Position numbers and translations under genes: made by a program
Source: Lepidodermella squamata
Taxonomy: Eukaryota; Gastrotricha
Direction: 5' to 3'
DNA: 64,000 nucleotides
Assembly (NCBI GenBank): GCA_047495785.1
Contig: JBLDXI010000030.1
Span: forward strand, 1,443,572 to 1,507,571
Shown here: positions 42,741-53,712 of the stretch, one piece after another
How positions within the stretch are numbered: position 1 is the stretch's first letter
How the letters are laid out: the number at the start of each line of letters is the position of its first letter
The notes under the pieces: model-generated
Databases searched by the model: none
What the model was told of the DNA's origin: nothing
What the model saw: only the letters and a program-made list of their open reading frames with translations

Positions 42741-45700
42741 ATGCTCATTAGACCTAGGAATATCGCTTGCATATGCTTGTTAATCAAATTAGCCGAATCT
42801 GCATGCGGACCGCGAGGATTAGCCGGGCCACCTGGCTCGCCTTGCTCTCTAGTTCCTATCGGAGAAATCTCCGGCGATCCTAAACCTCTAATTGGCGGTA
42901 CCTACGACAATGGGGATCCTTTCAATGGTTTTAAAACTCCAGCCACAACTACACCCTCGATTGATATCTACGATGACAACAGTGTTTTTGTTGGCGATCA
43001 TTCTCGATTTCCTGATGTCGATGCAGCGACTTATTTCGGTAGCAGAACCAGCAGCGAAGCAATTTGCCCAATGCTTCCCTTTGACTTGAGTGACTCAGCC
43101 TTCCCTGCAGGGACTGTTATCTCAATCACATGTCCCGAGGGTTACGAATTCGTGCCAAGTGATGGCAATGTGAAGACGGATCGGCCTATCAGAACAGCGA
43201 GTTCTTCGTGTCTAATGGACGCAGTTTGGTCTTCAAATCCGATTGGAACCTGTAAGAAGCGGGTTGTAGTCAGGTTTTGTGCTGAGCCCGAGCCGATACT
43301 GAATGGCGTAGTCTCGGAGAGGATGATTGTGAAAGTGGAAACGTTGGAGTCGCAGCGTTTGTTTCATTTTCAAACTGAGCCGCCGATGGTGCACAAGGCC
43401 AAGTCGCATGGCAACCGTCACCCGGGTCCTCAGCCGATTTATGAAGTTGTTGATGGTTCGGAAAATCATCGTTACACTATTGGCAGCTACTTGCGCTACT
43501 CGTGCAATCATGGATTCAGACTTCAAGGTATATTTTGATATAATATCTGATACTATATAGGCCAAGGGCTTCTCAACACCTGGCACTTTACAATTTACAA
43601 CCCAATAATCAGAATTCTTACCATGTTGCAACCACTGCCGATTTTTATCGGTTTTTTTTAGTGCAGGAAAATATGCCCTGAATTCTGAAATTCTGCGTCA
43701 AAGAGATTAAATATCATATCTCTATCCATTTACATCAATTTTCAAATAATTTCTTAAACCTTTTACATTCTGTCATCAGGCGACCCCCGCGACCTTGAAA
43801 AAATGAATAGGACAATGCAGCCTTGTTATCATTGCTAAAAACCCATTTTTTCCTCACTCGCAAAAATCGTATTTTTGCCTCGAGCAGATGAATTTCCCGC
43901 TAGTTTCGATTCCTTACTGCTATTACTGCTAGGTCCCAAAGGACAGGAATTTTCAACTCGAAAATCTTCACTATCTGCTTAATGAAATTCCGACCCGGAT
44001 CATTAGCGACCTTGCTATGAGGCTTTATATTGTAAAACCTGGGTAATCTTTCAAGAGTTCATTTCTGTTTTGCTCGCTTTTTGCAGCAATCCCTCTATAG
44101 ACGCGTTCTAGTTAAAGGAACGTTCTCTTTCTGAGGCTGTTTACGAGCGAAAAGGATTTGTGCCCCAGATGGTGCCATTATTTTTGCTTTTTCGTAATAA
44201 ATGTACGGCGAATTTGATAACAGCACCTTTTTTATAAGACCGGGTCTGGCTTTATCGAGGGAGCACTGTATTTTGAAATTGAGAAAACATACTGCGATTT
44301 AGCGATTGTGATTGAAAGTTGAAAAAACGGGCTAAAAGCTTGACAATAATTTGGAAAATTCATGAAATTTTGTATATTTTCCCTTCATTTGCAGGTTCGA
44401 GCGACCGGATTTATTGCAAGTACCCTGATTGGACCGTGGCTCCAACCTGTGCCCGAATCTGCTACGCCCCAGACACGCCAGCATACGCCGTCATCGACCG
44501 GCAACTCACAACCGAAGACGGCTTCGAGTTCCAAGTCAACGGCTACATCACCTACAAATGCATCGACGAATCGTACACGCTAGTCGGAAGCGAAAAAATC
44601 ACTTGCCTATCAAACGGCAGCTGGTCGGGCAACATGCCATTCTGCAGGCCGAGAAAGGTCAACAAACCTCCGCCTGTTGTTGAATGCGTCACGCCAGTTC
44701 CCCCTGATAATGCCGTAGTAGTGTCCCAAGTCATTGGCCAACATCCAGACCACCACCCGGTTCAGGGTTATATTCGATACAAATGCCTGCCTGGCTACGA
44801 ATTCACCCCAGGGTCTCAGGCAACACTCACCTGCCAACCAGATGGTAGCTGGAACTACCCGGCTCCGATATGTAGACTAACAGTCATCACTACGCCAACG
44901 CCTCCTTTCGAATGCGAGGGGCCTGCTATCCCAATCAATGGAATGATTCATCGCCAATTGACATCATCCAGGGTTAACTACCGATACCCAGTCGGAGGTT
45001 TTATCGAATATGGCTGTGAGGACCGGTACGAATTGTTCGGAGATCGGACGATAACCTGTACGCTATCAGGCTGGTCCTCATCGCCTCCGGTTTGTAGGAT
45101 GACATGCCCTGAGCCACATCTATCAGGAGCGCCGAACATCTATATCAAGTCTCAGCCGGATCAACGTTCGCCGAGTGGATTTTACATGGTGGATAGTGAA
45201 TTTACGTTGGATTGTGCGAATGGTACTACGTTGGTGAATGGGTCGCTGACGATCAAGTGTATGGAGAACGGCAAATGGCATCCGCAACACTTGAGGCCGA
45301 TTTGCAGGTCAAAGAACTTGGTCCAGGAGACAAAGACTTGTAAGTCCATTTTGTATACGCATTGGAATAGGTTTTCGGGGAATAACAAGGCGTCTATAGT
45401 CTAGAGGAACGAAATGAAAAAATGCGCTAAATTGCAGATTATTCCTAATATTCCTCAATTTCGAAATTAGGGAAATTGGAAAATTGCAGAACATTTATAA
45501 TGTTTGAAATGAAATGTATATTAGGTTCTCCAAAATCTTGCAATTTTTATGTACGAAATTCCCAGAAATTCCATTACGAAATTATGTACGAATTTGAACA
45601 TTGCGGATTTACCAAGAAGTCTAAGACCAAGATTTATATCTTAGACTTATAAATGCCTTCCACGACTTTTACTTGGAAAGGTCCCGTCGCCGGTACCAGC

Positions 45701-47014
45701 CTCTTCGATCTCAATCATTTTATGCAAGTTGATGGATAGTCCGCGGTATTTCTAAAATTATCCTCCCTAATCCTCTTGAGGGTATCACATAAGCTATAAT
45801 GATCCACTAAGTCTAATTGTTATTTTTTATTCGTATTTTGGCGCTTCTTGTCGCTAAAATTGAGTTCGGCCGATGGTGAGTGTTTCGCTAATAGGAAATT
45901 GGGCAATAAAAATTGGTCAAAAACACGAAAGACAAGTCAGCCTGTACGTTACGCAGTTTTCAAAAAATTTAAAAAATTACAGGAATCATTTTCTGAACCA
46001 TTTTTTGGCCTAAATATTTGCTTGAATCCATTAAAAACCAATAAAAATAAGTTTGGCATTAAAAAAATTAAGGATTGCGATGGCCGGCGCCATTACGGCG
46101 TACGGTTGGAGAATTCATAGGAATTTATCCTTCATAGGTTGTTTTTCTGGGAAAATATTAAAATAAATAATTATGAGCTAATTTACTAATCATTTTTCAG
46201 GTTATCAACTAATTAATTTATAATTAATTAAAAATATTGAATAACCATCATGGATTCTTCATAATGAATACTCGTGGAAACATTTTGAAATTATAATTTG
46301 AGAAAATCTCTAAAATGTATCATTTCAGTATGTGGCGAGCCACCGGCTATGAAATGGGGCTACATCGTCCAGTGCTCACAGCTTCCAACCAACGGCCGTT
46401 ATCCACTCGGAACAACAGTGGCCTATTCTTGCCAGCACAACTACACCCTAGTCGGAACGTCCAGCTACACCTGCAACGAGCGAGGCTTCTGGGTACCAGT
46501 CGACAGCGAATACGAGAGCTACTGCGACCTGACATGCCCTCACCCGCCAACAATGCCGTTCAGCAATATCATCGACCAATCAAAGTACATCCCTACAATC
46601 GACAGATACCGCCACGGAGCCCATATTCGCTACAACTGCACTCCTGGGGGCAATATTGTTGGCGATGATACGATTTGGTGTTATGAGGACGGGTCTTGGT
46701 CTTCGAGCCCACCTGAATGCCAGATACCTTGCGGAAAACCTCCAACACCTGCGAATTCATTCATCCTATTCCAATCAGACCCGATTACTCCTATACCACT
46801 GGACGATTACGGTCAGCCGGACGAGGCTGGAAAGCGGTACCCACCTGGAGCCTACTTCAGATACGCCTGTAACGATGGGTACAACAAGATTGACGAAGAT
46901 CTGGACACAATTTACTGCCGAAATGGCGGATATTGGCTGACGAAGCTTAACAAAGAGATTGGAGAGATTTGCTTGTTTTTCCCTAACTGGATGGCTCAAA
47001 AACGGCTGAAATAA
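42741..47014 (+). CDS. Secreted multi-CCP (sushi) domain protein, nine domains
   Basis: Three exons join in frame: 42741-43527, 44395-45339 and 46329-47014, with introns of 867 and 989 bp. The product is 805 residues. A signal peptide (MLIRPRNIACICLLIKLAESA) is followed by a short collagen-like piece (GPRGLAGPPGSP). About nine CCP modules follow, each with four cysteines, a Gly-x-x-Ile/Leu-x-Tyr-x-Cys core and a GSW or GYW before the last cysteine. Examples are GYITYKCIDESY, GYIRYKCLPGYEF and HIRYNCTPGG. Introns fall inside modules two and seven, not between modules. The last module ends in GEICLFFPNW with no membrane anchor. CCP chains bind proteins in complement-like recognition, adhesion and synapse organisation. 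The partner here is unknown. Confidence 0.85.
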
Positions 47015-47126
47015 AACAATCTATTGTATTAGAAAATGTACTAAAGTGATTTTTTTTGCTGACAACCTATTCAAAGTCAAGTTGGGTGGGGCGGGGAGCT
47101 ACATAGTACCATTCAGTGTTTTAACA

Positions 47127-47585
47127 ATGAGATTTCAATTAGCTCTATGGCTTTTCGGTGCTTGGTTGGGCTTTTCTGCTGGCAGGGTTACTTTCCAGGC
47201 AGATTACGGGGCTGATTGCTTCTTCGACTCGCAATGCTTCTCCGTACTCGAATGCAAGAAGGTAAACGAAACTTATCAGCGCGGGGAGTGCTCTTGCAAG
47301 GATGATTGGATCTGGAACGCCTCGGACCAGCAATGTGTCGATCCGGAGCCTGAGACAACGACTACGAGTACTACGACTCAAAGCACTACACCAGCGACTA
47401 CGTTGAGCCCGGAGGACATGTTTAATGCGGCGATGGCCAAGTGCAACTTGAATTGTCAGCAGGTCTATCGGAAGAAATACATTGGGCTAGTTGCGGCTGG
47501 ATCTTGTGAAGTTGTTGGAGATCCGGCTAAAATCTCTGTTATTTGCCCGAGAGGATACACCTGTAAATGCTACTTGCTACTTTGA
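47127..47585 (+). CDS. Small secreted Cys-rich (EB-like) protein with Thr linker
   Basis: A single exon of 152 codons. A signal peptide (MRFQLALWLFGAWLGFSAG) precedes a Cys module (GADCFFDSQCFSVLECKK, then GECSCKDDW and QQCVDPE). A Thr-rich linker and a C-terminal part with six cysteines (KCNLNCQQVY, GSCEVVG, VICPRGYTCKC) follow. It resembles the EB-type protein at 8085 in composition but is much shorter. The ATG lies only 112 bp after the CCP gene stop on the same strand. An AATAAA follows the stop near 47600. Extracellular role unknown. Confidence 0.75.
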   Translation: MRFQLALWLFGAWLGFSAGRVTFQADYGADCFFDSQCFSVLECKKVNETYQRGECSCKDDWIWNASDQQCVDPEPETTTTSTTTQSTTPATTLSPEDMFNAAMAKCNLNCQQVYRKKYIGLVAAGSCEVVGDPAKISVICPRGYTCKCYLLL

Positions 47586-48522
47586 ATTGATCCAAGCTAA
47601 TAAAGAAGTCGAGACACAATGCAGCAGAGTGGTTCAAATTAGTTTGGGAATTTTCACTTAAAGAGAGGAATTAACCCTCCTTAATAGATTTCACTCTAGA
47701 CTCCAGATGTGAAGTAGTAGTTAAACTTGAGCATGTGCCTGCGTGGCTAAAGAATTGAAAGAATTAATCAAGGATATGAGTCAATTTCGCCAGTCGAAGA
47801 CTAGCCAAGAAACCAGTGATTGTCGCGTCTAACGTTGCTATGACTAGTCGCTGAATTTCCTTTGCTGCACGATTCCGGATGGAAAACCGGATCTGCATCG
47901 CGACAGCTACCAACAAGAGATTTCGACGACCTCGTTTTTCACCTCATTTTGTCAAATTTTTAGTTTTGCACGTGAAATTGCTTTTGAATAAAATTAGGGT
48001 TTTCGCTGTTCTATTGACTTTCCTAAGATTCTCGAGAAAATGCGTTTTCTGGGGGTTTTGAGGCCAATTCCGAGCAAAATGCTGCCCAAATTTGTGGCAG
48101 TTTCAAACCATTGAGAAACATATGTTTGTATGTATTGTATTGCATTGTATTATTTTGATTGTATTGAATTGTATGTATTGAGGCATTATTTGCTTTTTGA
48201 GCCCATCCGCATAGCTGATAGCCGACCCGTTAGGTTTGAGATCCCAAGAGACCAACCCTGGTTTTCATCAGAATTTCCCGCTCTACAGGATGATACACAT
48301 ATACCTCTAGGCCATGAATAATTGAGCGCTATGGGTAATTATATGTTCACATAATTTTACACGTTGGACATTTTTCTATTGTTCAGACCTCAGACCCACA
48401 GGAAGTTTGATATTCGGGAAGTTCGAAATTACAAGTGACGCGTGATCGATGAGTTATATTCGGCTGTATCGTCATTTCAGCGTTGCAGCTACACATAATA
48501 AAAACCCCGCGGTATCAACTAC
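47586..48522. other. Intergenic with TGTATTG low-complexity stretch
   Basis: Bases 48124-48181 are a degenerate TGTATTG/GTATTGAATT simple repeat. Otherwise there is no gene. It ends with the promoter of the Cys-loop receptor. Confidence 0.5.
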
Positions 48523-49692
48523 ATGGCATCCCTTATAATTTTGCTTTTGGTGGTTGAGCTGGCGTCTGTAGAAGCCGCGTCATCAGCAGCTGGGAAGTTT
48601 GAGGCGAGATTCGCTGAATCCTGTCCAGCAGTTCTGTCAAAAAGTCTACCGATGGATCAAGCGGTTTACACCAACAACAGCCGTCCGATTGTCGTGAATA
48701 TCAAAATGCTTCTCCATCATTTCGTCGGTATCGATGACGTGGAGCAAAAGCTGTCTCTTCTTGCGCAGCTGTCTATGCATTGGGCGTTGCCATGCGAAAC
48801 TCCGGATTGCACAGATTTATTACCTGAACCAGAGTGCAATATGCCCTACCGTGATGACTTATATTTCAAGGTTCCCGCTTTGGATATATGGACGCCGGAG
48901 ATCTATCATTTTACAGCATTTCATTCGCCTTTTTTTGGTCGCAGAAACATTGATCAGGTCTGGATCTATCCATTTTATCCACGTGAAGTAAATTATATCG
49001 TGTTTGACCGGTTCGATGTTTCCTGCACAGATTTCAGTTACAGAAAATTCCCGTTCGACACCCAAGCCTGCTCTTTAGTTTTCGAATCAGCTGATGCTAA
49101 CAGGGACGTGGCGCTGTACCTTCAAAAATTTGAAATCGACACAGCTGCGCGCAACTCCTTCATCGTGGACACGGATATATGGTCTCTTGTGGAGCCCCTT
49201 GAGAATGTCAGCAAACCATCCTCGCATGGAAGCGGCACGTTCGTTGTTGACCAAGTAAATTTGACAATGAGATTCCGGCGGAAAAGTGGCTACTACGTCT
49301 GTAACATTTTCGTCCCAACCATCACACTTTTTGTTCTTCAAGTGGTTTCTTTGATTGCCGAGTCTGTAAATAGAGATCAATCAGCGTTTTGCGTGACTGT
49401 CGTGCTTTCCTATGTGGTATTTCTCACCTTGATTTTCGGCATGATTCCGACAACTTCAGACCATGTATACCTTGTGTACATGGTCGCAGCTAAATTTATC
49501 GTGGCAGTCATGATCACGGCTTACACTTGTTTGAGTCCTAGTATTTCTCAGTCTCTAAAATCTCGTGTTGTCGAGTTACACAAATCGCTGACTATACCAA
49601 TGCATCGGTTTATGGACCTGGGGATTGTTGGAGCGGCAGGCCTTATTGTAATCATTATTGATGCTGTTCTTTTCTCCCTCATGCTATCTTGA
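48523..49692 (+). CDS. Cys-loop ligand-gated ion channel subunit, copy 4 (intronless)
   Basis: A single exon, 389 residues, closest to copy 3 (35430). The signal peptide is MASLIILLLVVELASVEAAS. The signature loop again has 14 intervening residues (C-TDFSYRK-FPFD-TQA-C). M2 reads NRDQSAFCVTVVLSYVVFL: the 0' position is Gln instead of Arg, the -1' position is Asp and 9' is Leu. The M3-M4 loop is short and loop C has no vicinal cysteines. The stop lies 7 bp before the point where the mirror copy of the flanking DNA runs off the window end. Whether this gene is also duplicated beyond base 64000 cannot be seen. AATAAA is at 49821-49826. Confidence 0.9.
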   Translation: MASLIILLLVVELASVEAASSAAGKFEARFAESCPAVLSKSLPMDQAVYTNNSRPIVVNIKMLLHHFVGIDDVEQKLSLLAQLSMHWALPCETPDCTDLLPEPECNMPYRDDLYFKVPALDIWTPEIYHFTAFHSPFFGRRNIDQVWIYPFYPREVNYIVFDRFDVSCTDFSYRKFPFDTQACSLVFESADANRDVALYLQKFEIDTAARNSFIVDTDIWSLVEPLENVSKPSSHGSGTFVVDQVNLTMRFRRKSGYYVCNIFVPTITLFVLQVVSLIAESVNRDQSAFCVTVVLSYVVFLTLIFGMIPTTSDHVYLVYMVAAKFIVAVMITAYTCLSPSISQSLKSRVVELHKSLTIPMHRFMDLGIVGAAGLIVIIIDAVLFSLMLS

Positions 49693-49863
49693 AGTCTTAA
49701 ATGTTCATCCCAATTTCTAATTTTCAGTCATTTTTATCACTAAGCTTTCAATCACTCACGTGGCGCCAGTGCCCCATGGTTGGTATAATTTATTTAATGT
49801 GAGCGACTAGGTATCTATTAAATAAAGTACCTGAGGAAATTTAAGTTGTGTATGTCCTTTTAG

Positions 49864-50188
49864 GCAAAAGAAAATCGAGTTATTCAAGGCTGCTTTCGTA
49901 GTGCAGGGAAAGCAACCACGTATCCAAACTCGAGGATCTTATTTCGTTGTTCTATTGACAGGAACATTTCATGGTATCACCATAGTCGAGAAGGAATGCA
50001 TGCCAGTCACACCTGAGGCTTATAACGGGTGTAAGACGCGGGCCACTGTAACCATCCCGATCCTCGATTGCAAATGCAACGATCGAGATTGTTGCAACAG
50101 CTCCCCAAAGGCGAATTCTGCTGTTTCAGCGCTCATACTCGCATTTATCTGGTTTTTGTTAGAGATTTTGATCAGTGATCAAGCTTGA
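49864..50188 (+). CDS. Ly6-like GPI-anchored protein, last exon (left copy)
   Basis: After an acceptor at 49863 the frame runs 108 codons to TGA. It has a run of beta-strand-like sequence (SYFVVLLTGTFHGITIVEKEC), then paired cysteines ending in LDCKCNDRDCCNSS, the closing CxC...CN signature of Ly6/uPAR folds. A hydrophobic C-terminal tail (VSALILAFIWFLLEIL) fits a GPI signal. The signal-peptide exon is missing; only about 170 bp separate it from the Cys-loop receptor stop. The left copy may therefore be a truncated gene whose true upstream exons lie beyond the right arm. Surface receptor or modulator role inferred. Confidence 0.6.
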
Positions 50189-50461
50189 TATTTGAACCAT
50201 ATATCCGAGCTGTAACCTTCCTGTTCTGTTATGCGTTTATTTTTTGCTCGTTACAGTAATTTTTGGCAAAGAACAAAGAAGAAGCGTGTCTTCTTTCAAA
50301 CAGCACACATGTCAACAAATAAACGTAGAGTAAAAATACTTTATTCAACAGCTTGTTTATGACCTCTTTGTTCTCAGTTAAGCACAGCACTCGTAACATA
50401 CAACATACAATGCCCGGCACGCATGAAAGCACTGGAATTGGCTCGTTATTGTAACAATGAA

Positions 50462-51346
50462 TCACCACCACGTTTTTGGATAAGTCCTCTTCATTACTAA
50501 ATTATTGAAAATCCACGCGACAATGACCATAACAATGGCACCGCAAGCGATAGGGAGGACTACGAAGATGAAAGCAGTGCCGTCTCGAGGTATCGGGCTG
50601 AAAGTTGCCCCGACAAGGGCGGTCGCGCCACCCGGGGGATGCGTCGTACCAGTAAGCCGCATCGCAGCAACAGCTAAAGCCACTGATAACGGGGTGGCGA
50701 CTAACGGGTAGTCGTAGAGCGCCAATCGGACGCATATACCGAGTATCGCGCTGATAACATGCCCGCCTACAACGTTTCTCGGTTGAGCCAAGGGAGAGTC
50801 GTAAGCGTCGTAGGTTAGGACTGAAGTCGCTCCGAATGAGAAGGCAACAAATGCTAGCGGCAAGTTATCATGCGCCTTCGGGTCGTAGTACTTGTAGATC
50901 AACTCGTATTGGAACAACGCGACAACTAGCATTCCGATGAAGGAGATTAGGAAAGAAGCTAGGGCGTGGAGGAACAGGTTCTTCGCTTCCTCTGAGCTGC
51001 AGCATTCGCATTTTTTCGCCGGTGGTTTCGCGGGAGCTCGAGACGTTCCAGGGGTGACCAAAGGAATGGCTTGATTCACCGGTTCGCCAGGCTTCAGCTG
51101 AGGCTTCCCAACAAGTTTCCTGAAGTAGTTGATGAAGAAGAGCTCGACAGGATTTTGCCGTTGTTGCTTTCGTTGTGGTTTAGGTTCTTCAGCCATTTTC
51201 GACTCGAAAGCGGTGATGGTTGCGATTTCGCAGCCGTCGGCCATTTTTATACCCGGCGCTTTGTCGGAGTAGCAGCAGTGTGATGGCGGTGGTGAGAGAA
51301 AAACACTACGAGTTGGCTTGCCACCACTGTGGCGCACAGGCGGCAT
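50462..51346 (-). CDS. HPP-family integral membrane protein (left copy)
   Basis: A single exon. The first ATG (51346) gives 294 residues; an in-frame ATG at 51244 (MADGCEIATITAF) gives 260 and lies 3' of a TATA-like run, so the start is uncertain. After a basic cytosolic N-terminus with a Cys cluster (CECCSSEE), four membrane segments follow. The family signature is clear: FGATSVLTYDAYDSPLAQPR, then GGHVISAILG, then TGTTHPPGGATALVGA. HPP proteins are known from bacteria, fungi, algae and plants, where chloroplast members have been linked to nitrite transport. I know of few in animals. Convergent with the Ly6-like gene (273 bp). The function here is unknown. Confidence 0.85.
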   Translation of the reverse strand: MPPVRHSGGKPTRSVFLSPPPSHCCYSDKAPGIKMADGCEIATITAFESKMAEEPKPQRKQQRQNPVELFFINYFRKLVGKPQLKPGEPVNQAIPLVTPGTSRAPAKPPAKKCECCSSEEAKNLFLHALASFLISFIGMLVVALFQYELIYKYYDPKAHDNLPLAFVAFSFGATSVLTYDAYDSPLAQPRNVVGGHVISAILGICVRLALYDYPLVATPLSVALAVAAMRLTGTTHPPGGATALVGATFSPIPRDGTAFIFVVLPIACGAIVMVIVAWIFNNLVMKRTYPKTWW

Positions 51347-52833
51347 TTTTGAAAAAAATCGCCTATTCAATATTTTATGAGTTGTGCGTGTTAAATTATC
51401 ATTGGCGCAAACGAGATTTTACCGAAAGATCGCTATCTATAATACAGCGTTATAAGGAGCTAGGCTGAACTCACGAATTTTAATTATCTAGATAGCGATC
51501 TCAGGTCGCGAATGACGTGCGTCAGAATATGGCCACTGAAATTGAAGATTAATGCTTACATTTGTTGAGCCTTGGTGAAATTTCAAACGCGATAAACATT
51601 CTGCTATTGTAAAATAGTATATTTGTCTAATGTAAACACTACACCCAAAGCTTTGTTTTTTTTCGAATAAATAAATCGATAGATAGAACTTTGATGAGGA
51701 CTTCAAGGTATTTTCGTAAATAGCAAATTTTAAAAGCACACCCAAATTTTAAAAGCGAGATTTTCGTCCTTGAGAAATTTTCGAATTTTTGGATTCCGTC
51801 GAAAATGTTCCTATAGTTTTTCAATGCTTCAGTATTGTTATAGAGAAATCGAACAGCAATTGAGAGGTTTTTCCTATTGTCCAAGGCAAACACGAGATGA
51901 TTTTTCAGTAGAGTAATAGCAAACAACTATCTACAGGAAATTCTATGCAGATACTTGGCCACATCGCATTAATATTTAATATGAAGTTCAGTAAAAAATA
52001 CTCTTAAGTGCTATAATGTGTAAAAAAAATGAATGAACCGTCGCGTGCTGGTTTTCTATCCGAGTCATAAATAAATAAATAAAAGAGATCTGGCATTACT
52101 GTAGTACTTTTATGTGTGCCGGAATGATTCATCGTGAGTTTGTGCTCCATTAGTCGCTTGGCCAGTTTTTCACTTGTCAAGAGTACTTGAAGAAGTGCAG
52201 CAAAATGAAAGCAACTGACAAGTGATGCCGGATGGCTAGCTCAACCTCATTCATCTCAAATGACGTGTCCTTCTATCTCGACAGGAAAAATAGGGCATAG
52301 AGGTCCAGCTTTCAGGTCGCAGCTCATCAAATTTCTGGCCGATGAATGTTTTTCGGTAAAAAATTCAACATTGACCACAATAATTCTGAAAAAATTCCCG
52401 GTAAATTTAGCGTATATTTAGTGGAAAATATCCAAAATTTTCTCGCTTCGCTCGGTTATTAGCCGAAATGACTCGTCATTTTGGCAAATAAAGCAAAAAT
52501 TTTTTTTCCATCCCCAGGAGCTCGGGCATCGAAGATCGCACCCTGATGCTGTGGTTGTTATATGTGCTAGATGTTATTTCAGCATTATTTCCGATTGAAT
52601 ATTTTAAATGAAATCATTTACTTGTATTCAGTCTTGAATCTTGAATCGGAGCGACAGTTCTTCTCTATAACATCTATCATAATCGATTGCATGAATGACG
52701 CTCAGCCATTCTTCCAGTGCATCGGCCATGCTATTAAGCATTCCGCATTCAATCGAATGCAGTCGACATCGATTTCACGGGTAGTATAACCAGATGCCGC
52801 TTTTACGCCTTACGAGAAATACTATTGGGAAAC
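51347..52833. other. Intergenic (left copy)
   Basis: No supported gene; the open frame 51639-51926 has AT-driven composition and no domain. Contains the interspersed repeat at 52435-52545. Confidence 0.5.
52435..52545 (-). repeat. Interspersed repeat, same family as 31747-31847
   Basis: Reverse-strand copy with the same block order: CAGGGTGCGATCTT, GGATGGAAAAA, TTTTTGCTTTATTTGCC, ACCGAGCGAAGCGAGAAAAT. About 80 percent similar by eye to the 31.7-kb copy. Lies in the gap upstream of the small membrane protein gene. Confidence 0.7.
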
Positions 52834-53308
52834 ATGAATCAAACAACATTATCCTCGAGTTCAAACTCGACAGAAACAACGACCAACAAACGGCCATTTT
52901 TCTACCAATTTGAAAACGTAAGCATTTCAAGCGATGAATCACTCAACAGCCACATTTTCTTTGCGTTTCCAGACCGACTTTATAGGACACTGGGAATTCT
53001 CAGGCCCTGTAATAAGCGGCACTTTGATTGTCGTATCTCTATGCATTGGCATTACAGCCTTGGTCATATGGAAGTCGAACCAAGCGGACGAGCAAAGGAG
53101 GGCAACTACGGCACAACGGACGGATACTGAAGCCAACGTGGCAATAGTACAACCTTTATTGCCAGCAATTTCTTCAACAATAACAACGGAAGATACCCAT
53201 CCGACAGAGACGACAAACTCCCCCGGGCCGAGTTGTGTTGTAGCAACGGAACAACTAAGTTCAATTAAGGAGACAATTTATAGAGGGGAAGGAACGAGCA
53301 ACGAATAA
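52834..53308 (+). CDS. Small single-pass membrane protein (left copy)
   Basis: Exon 1 is 52834-52917 and exon 2 is 52973-53308, with a 55-bp intron; 139 residues. The short N-terminal part is Ser/Thr/Asn-rich with N-glycosylation sites (MNQTTLSSSSNSTETTT) and has no signal peptide. One membrane segment (ISGTLIVVSLCIGITALVIW) is followed by a cytosolic tail rich in Thr, Glu and Pro. Topology is probably N-out. No family recognised. AATAAA occurs just after the stop (53304) and again near 53467. Confidence 0.65.
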
Positions 53309-53712
53309 AGGGGAATAACAATAATCTGTCTTTTTGTAACGAGCAACGTTTCCTGGTTTAGCCTAATTCCGTTTCAAGCCTAAGCAGCAATTACTTACTC
53401 ATACACAAGCAGCGTATAAATCATTCACGCCAGGTTAACGTGTAGGCCTGAGCCAAATTCGTGAAACAATAAAGCCGCTCAGTACACGGCTATATGCGAC
53501 GTCACGAGCGTGAAAGGGAAAGCGTACTGAAACATGAGTCGATGCTGCAGCGTAAGATGAAAAAGCGACGAGTTGTGCATGAAAAAACTAAACGCAGCAA
53601 TTTGAATCAGCCTCAAAGCATAAATAACGCGAATACATGGCTGTGCCGGAGTTATTCACTCGTTGATAATTCATCCGGCAAGTCATATCCTCTTAACTTT
53701 TTGATTAACTAA
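53309..53712. other. Intergenic / 5' leader of the C2-like gene (left copy)
   Basis: A 72-codon basic frame starts with ATG at 53494 and its stop (53710-53712) directly abuts the ATG at 53713. It could be an upstream ORF in the leader. No homology is recognised. Confidence 0.35.

Noticed and set aside
50462-51346. HPP gene as bacterial contamination
   Set aside because: It lies between genes with animal-type short introns and within the same palindromic arm, with no change in base composition at its borders.
51639-51926. 95-codon minus-strand frame in the left arm (mirrored at 61773-62060)
   Set aside because: Asn/Lys/Leu composition from AT-rich DNA, no recognisable motif. Its perfect copy in the other arm reflects the palindrome, not selection.
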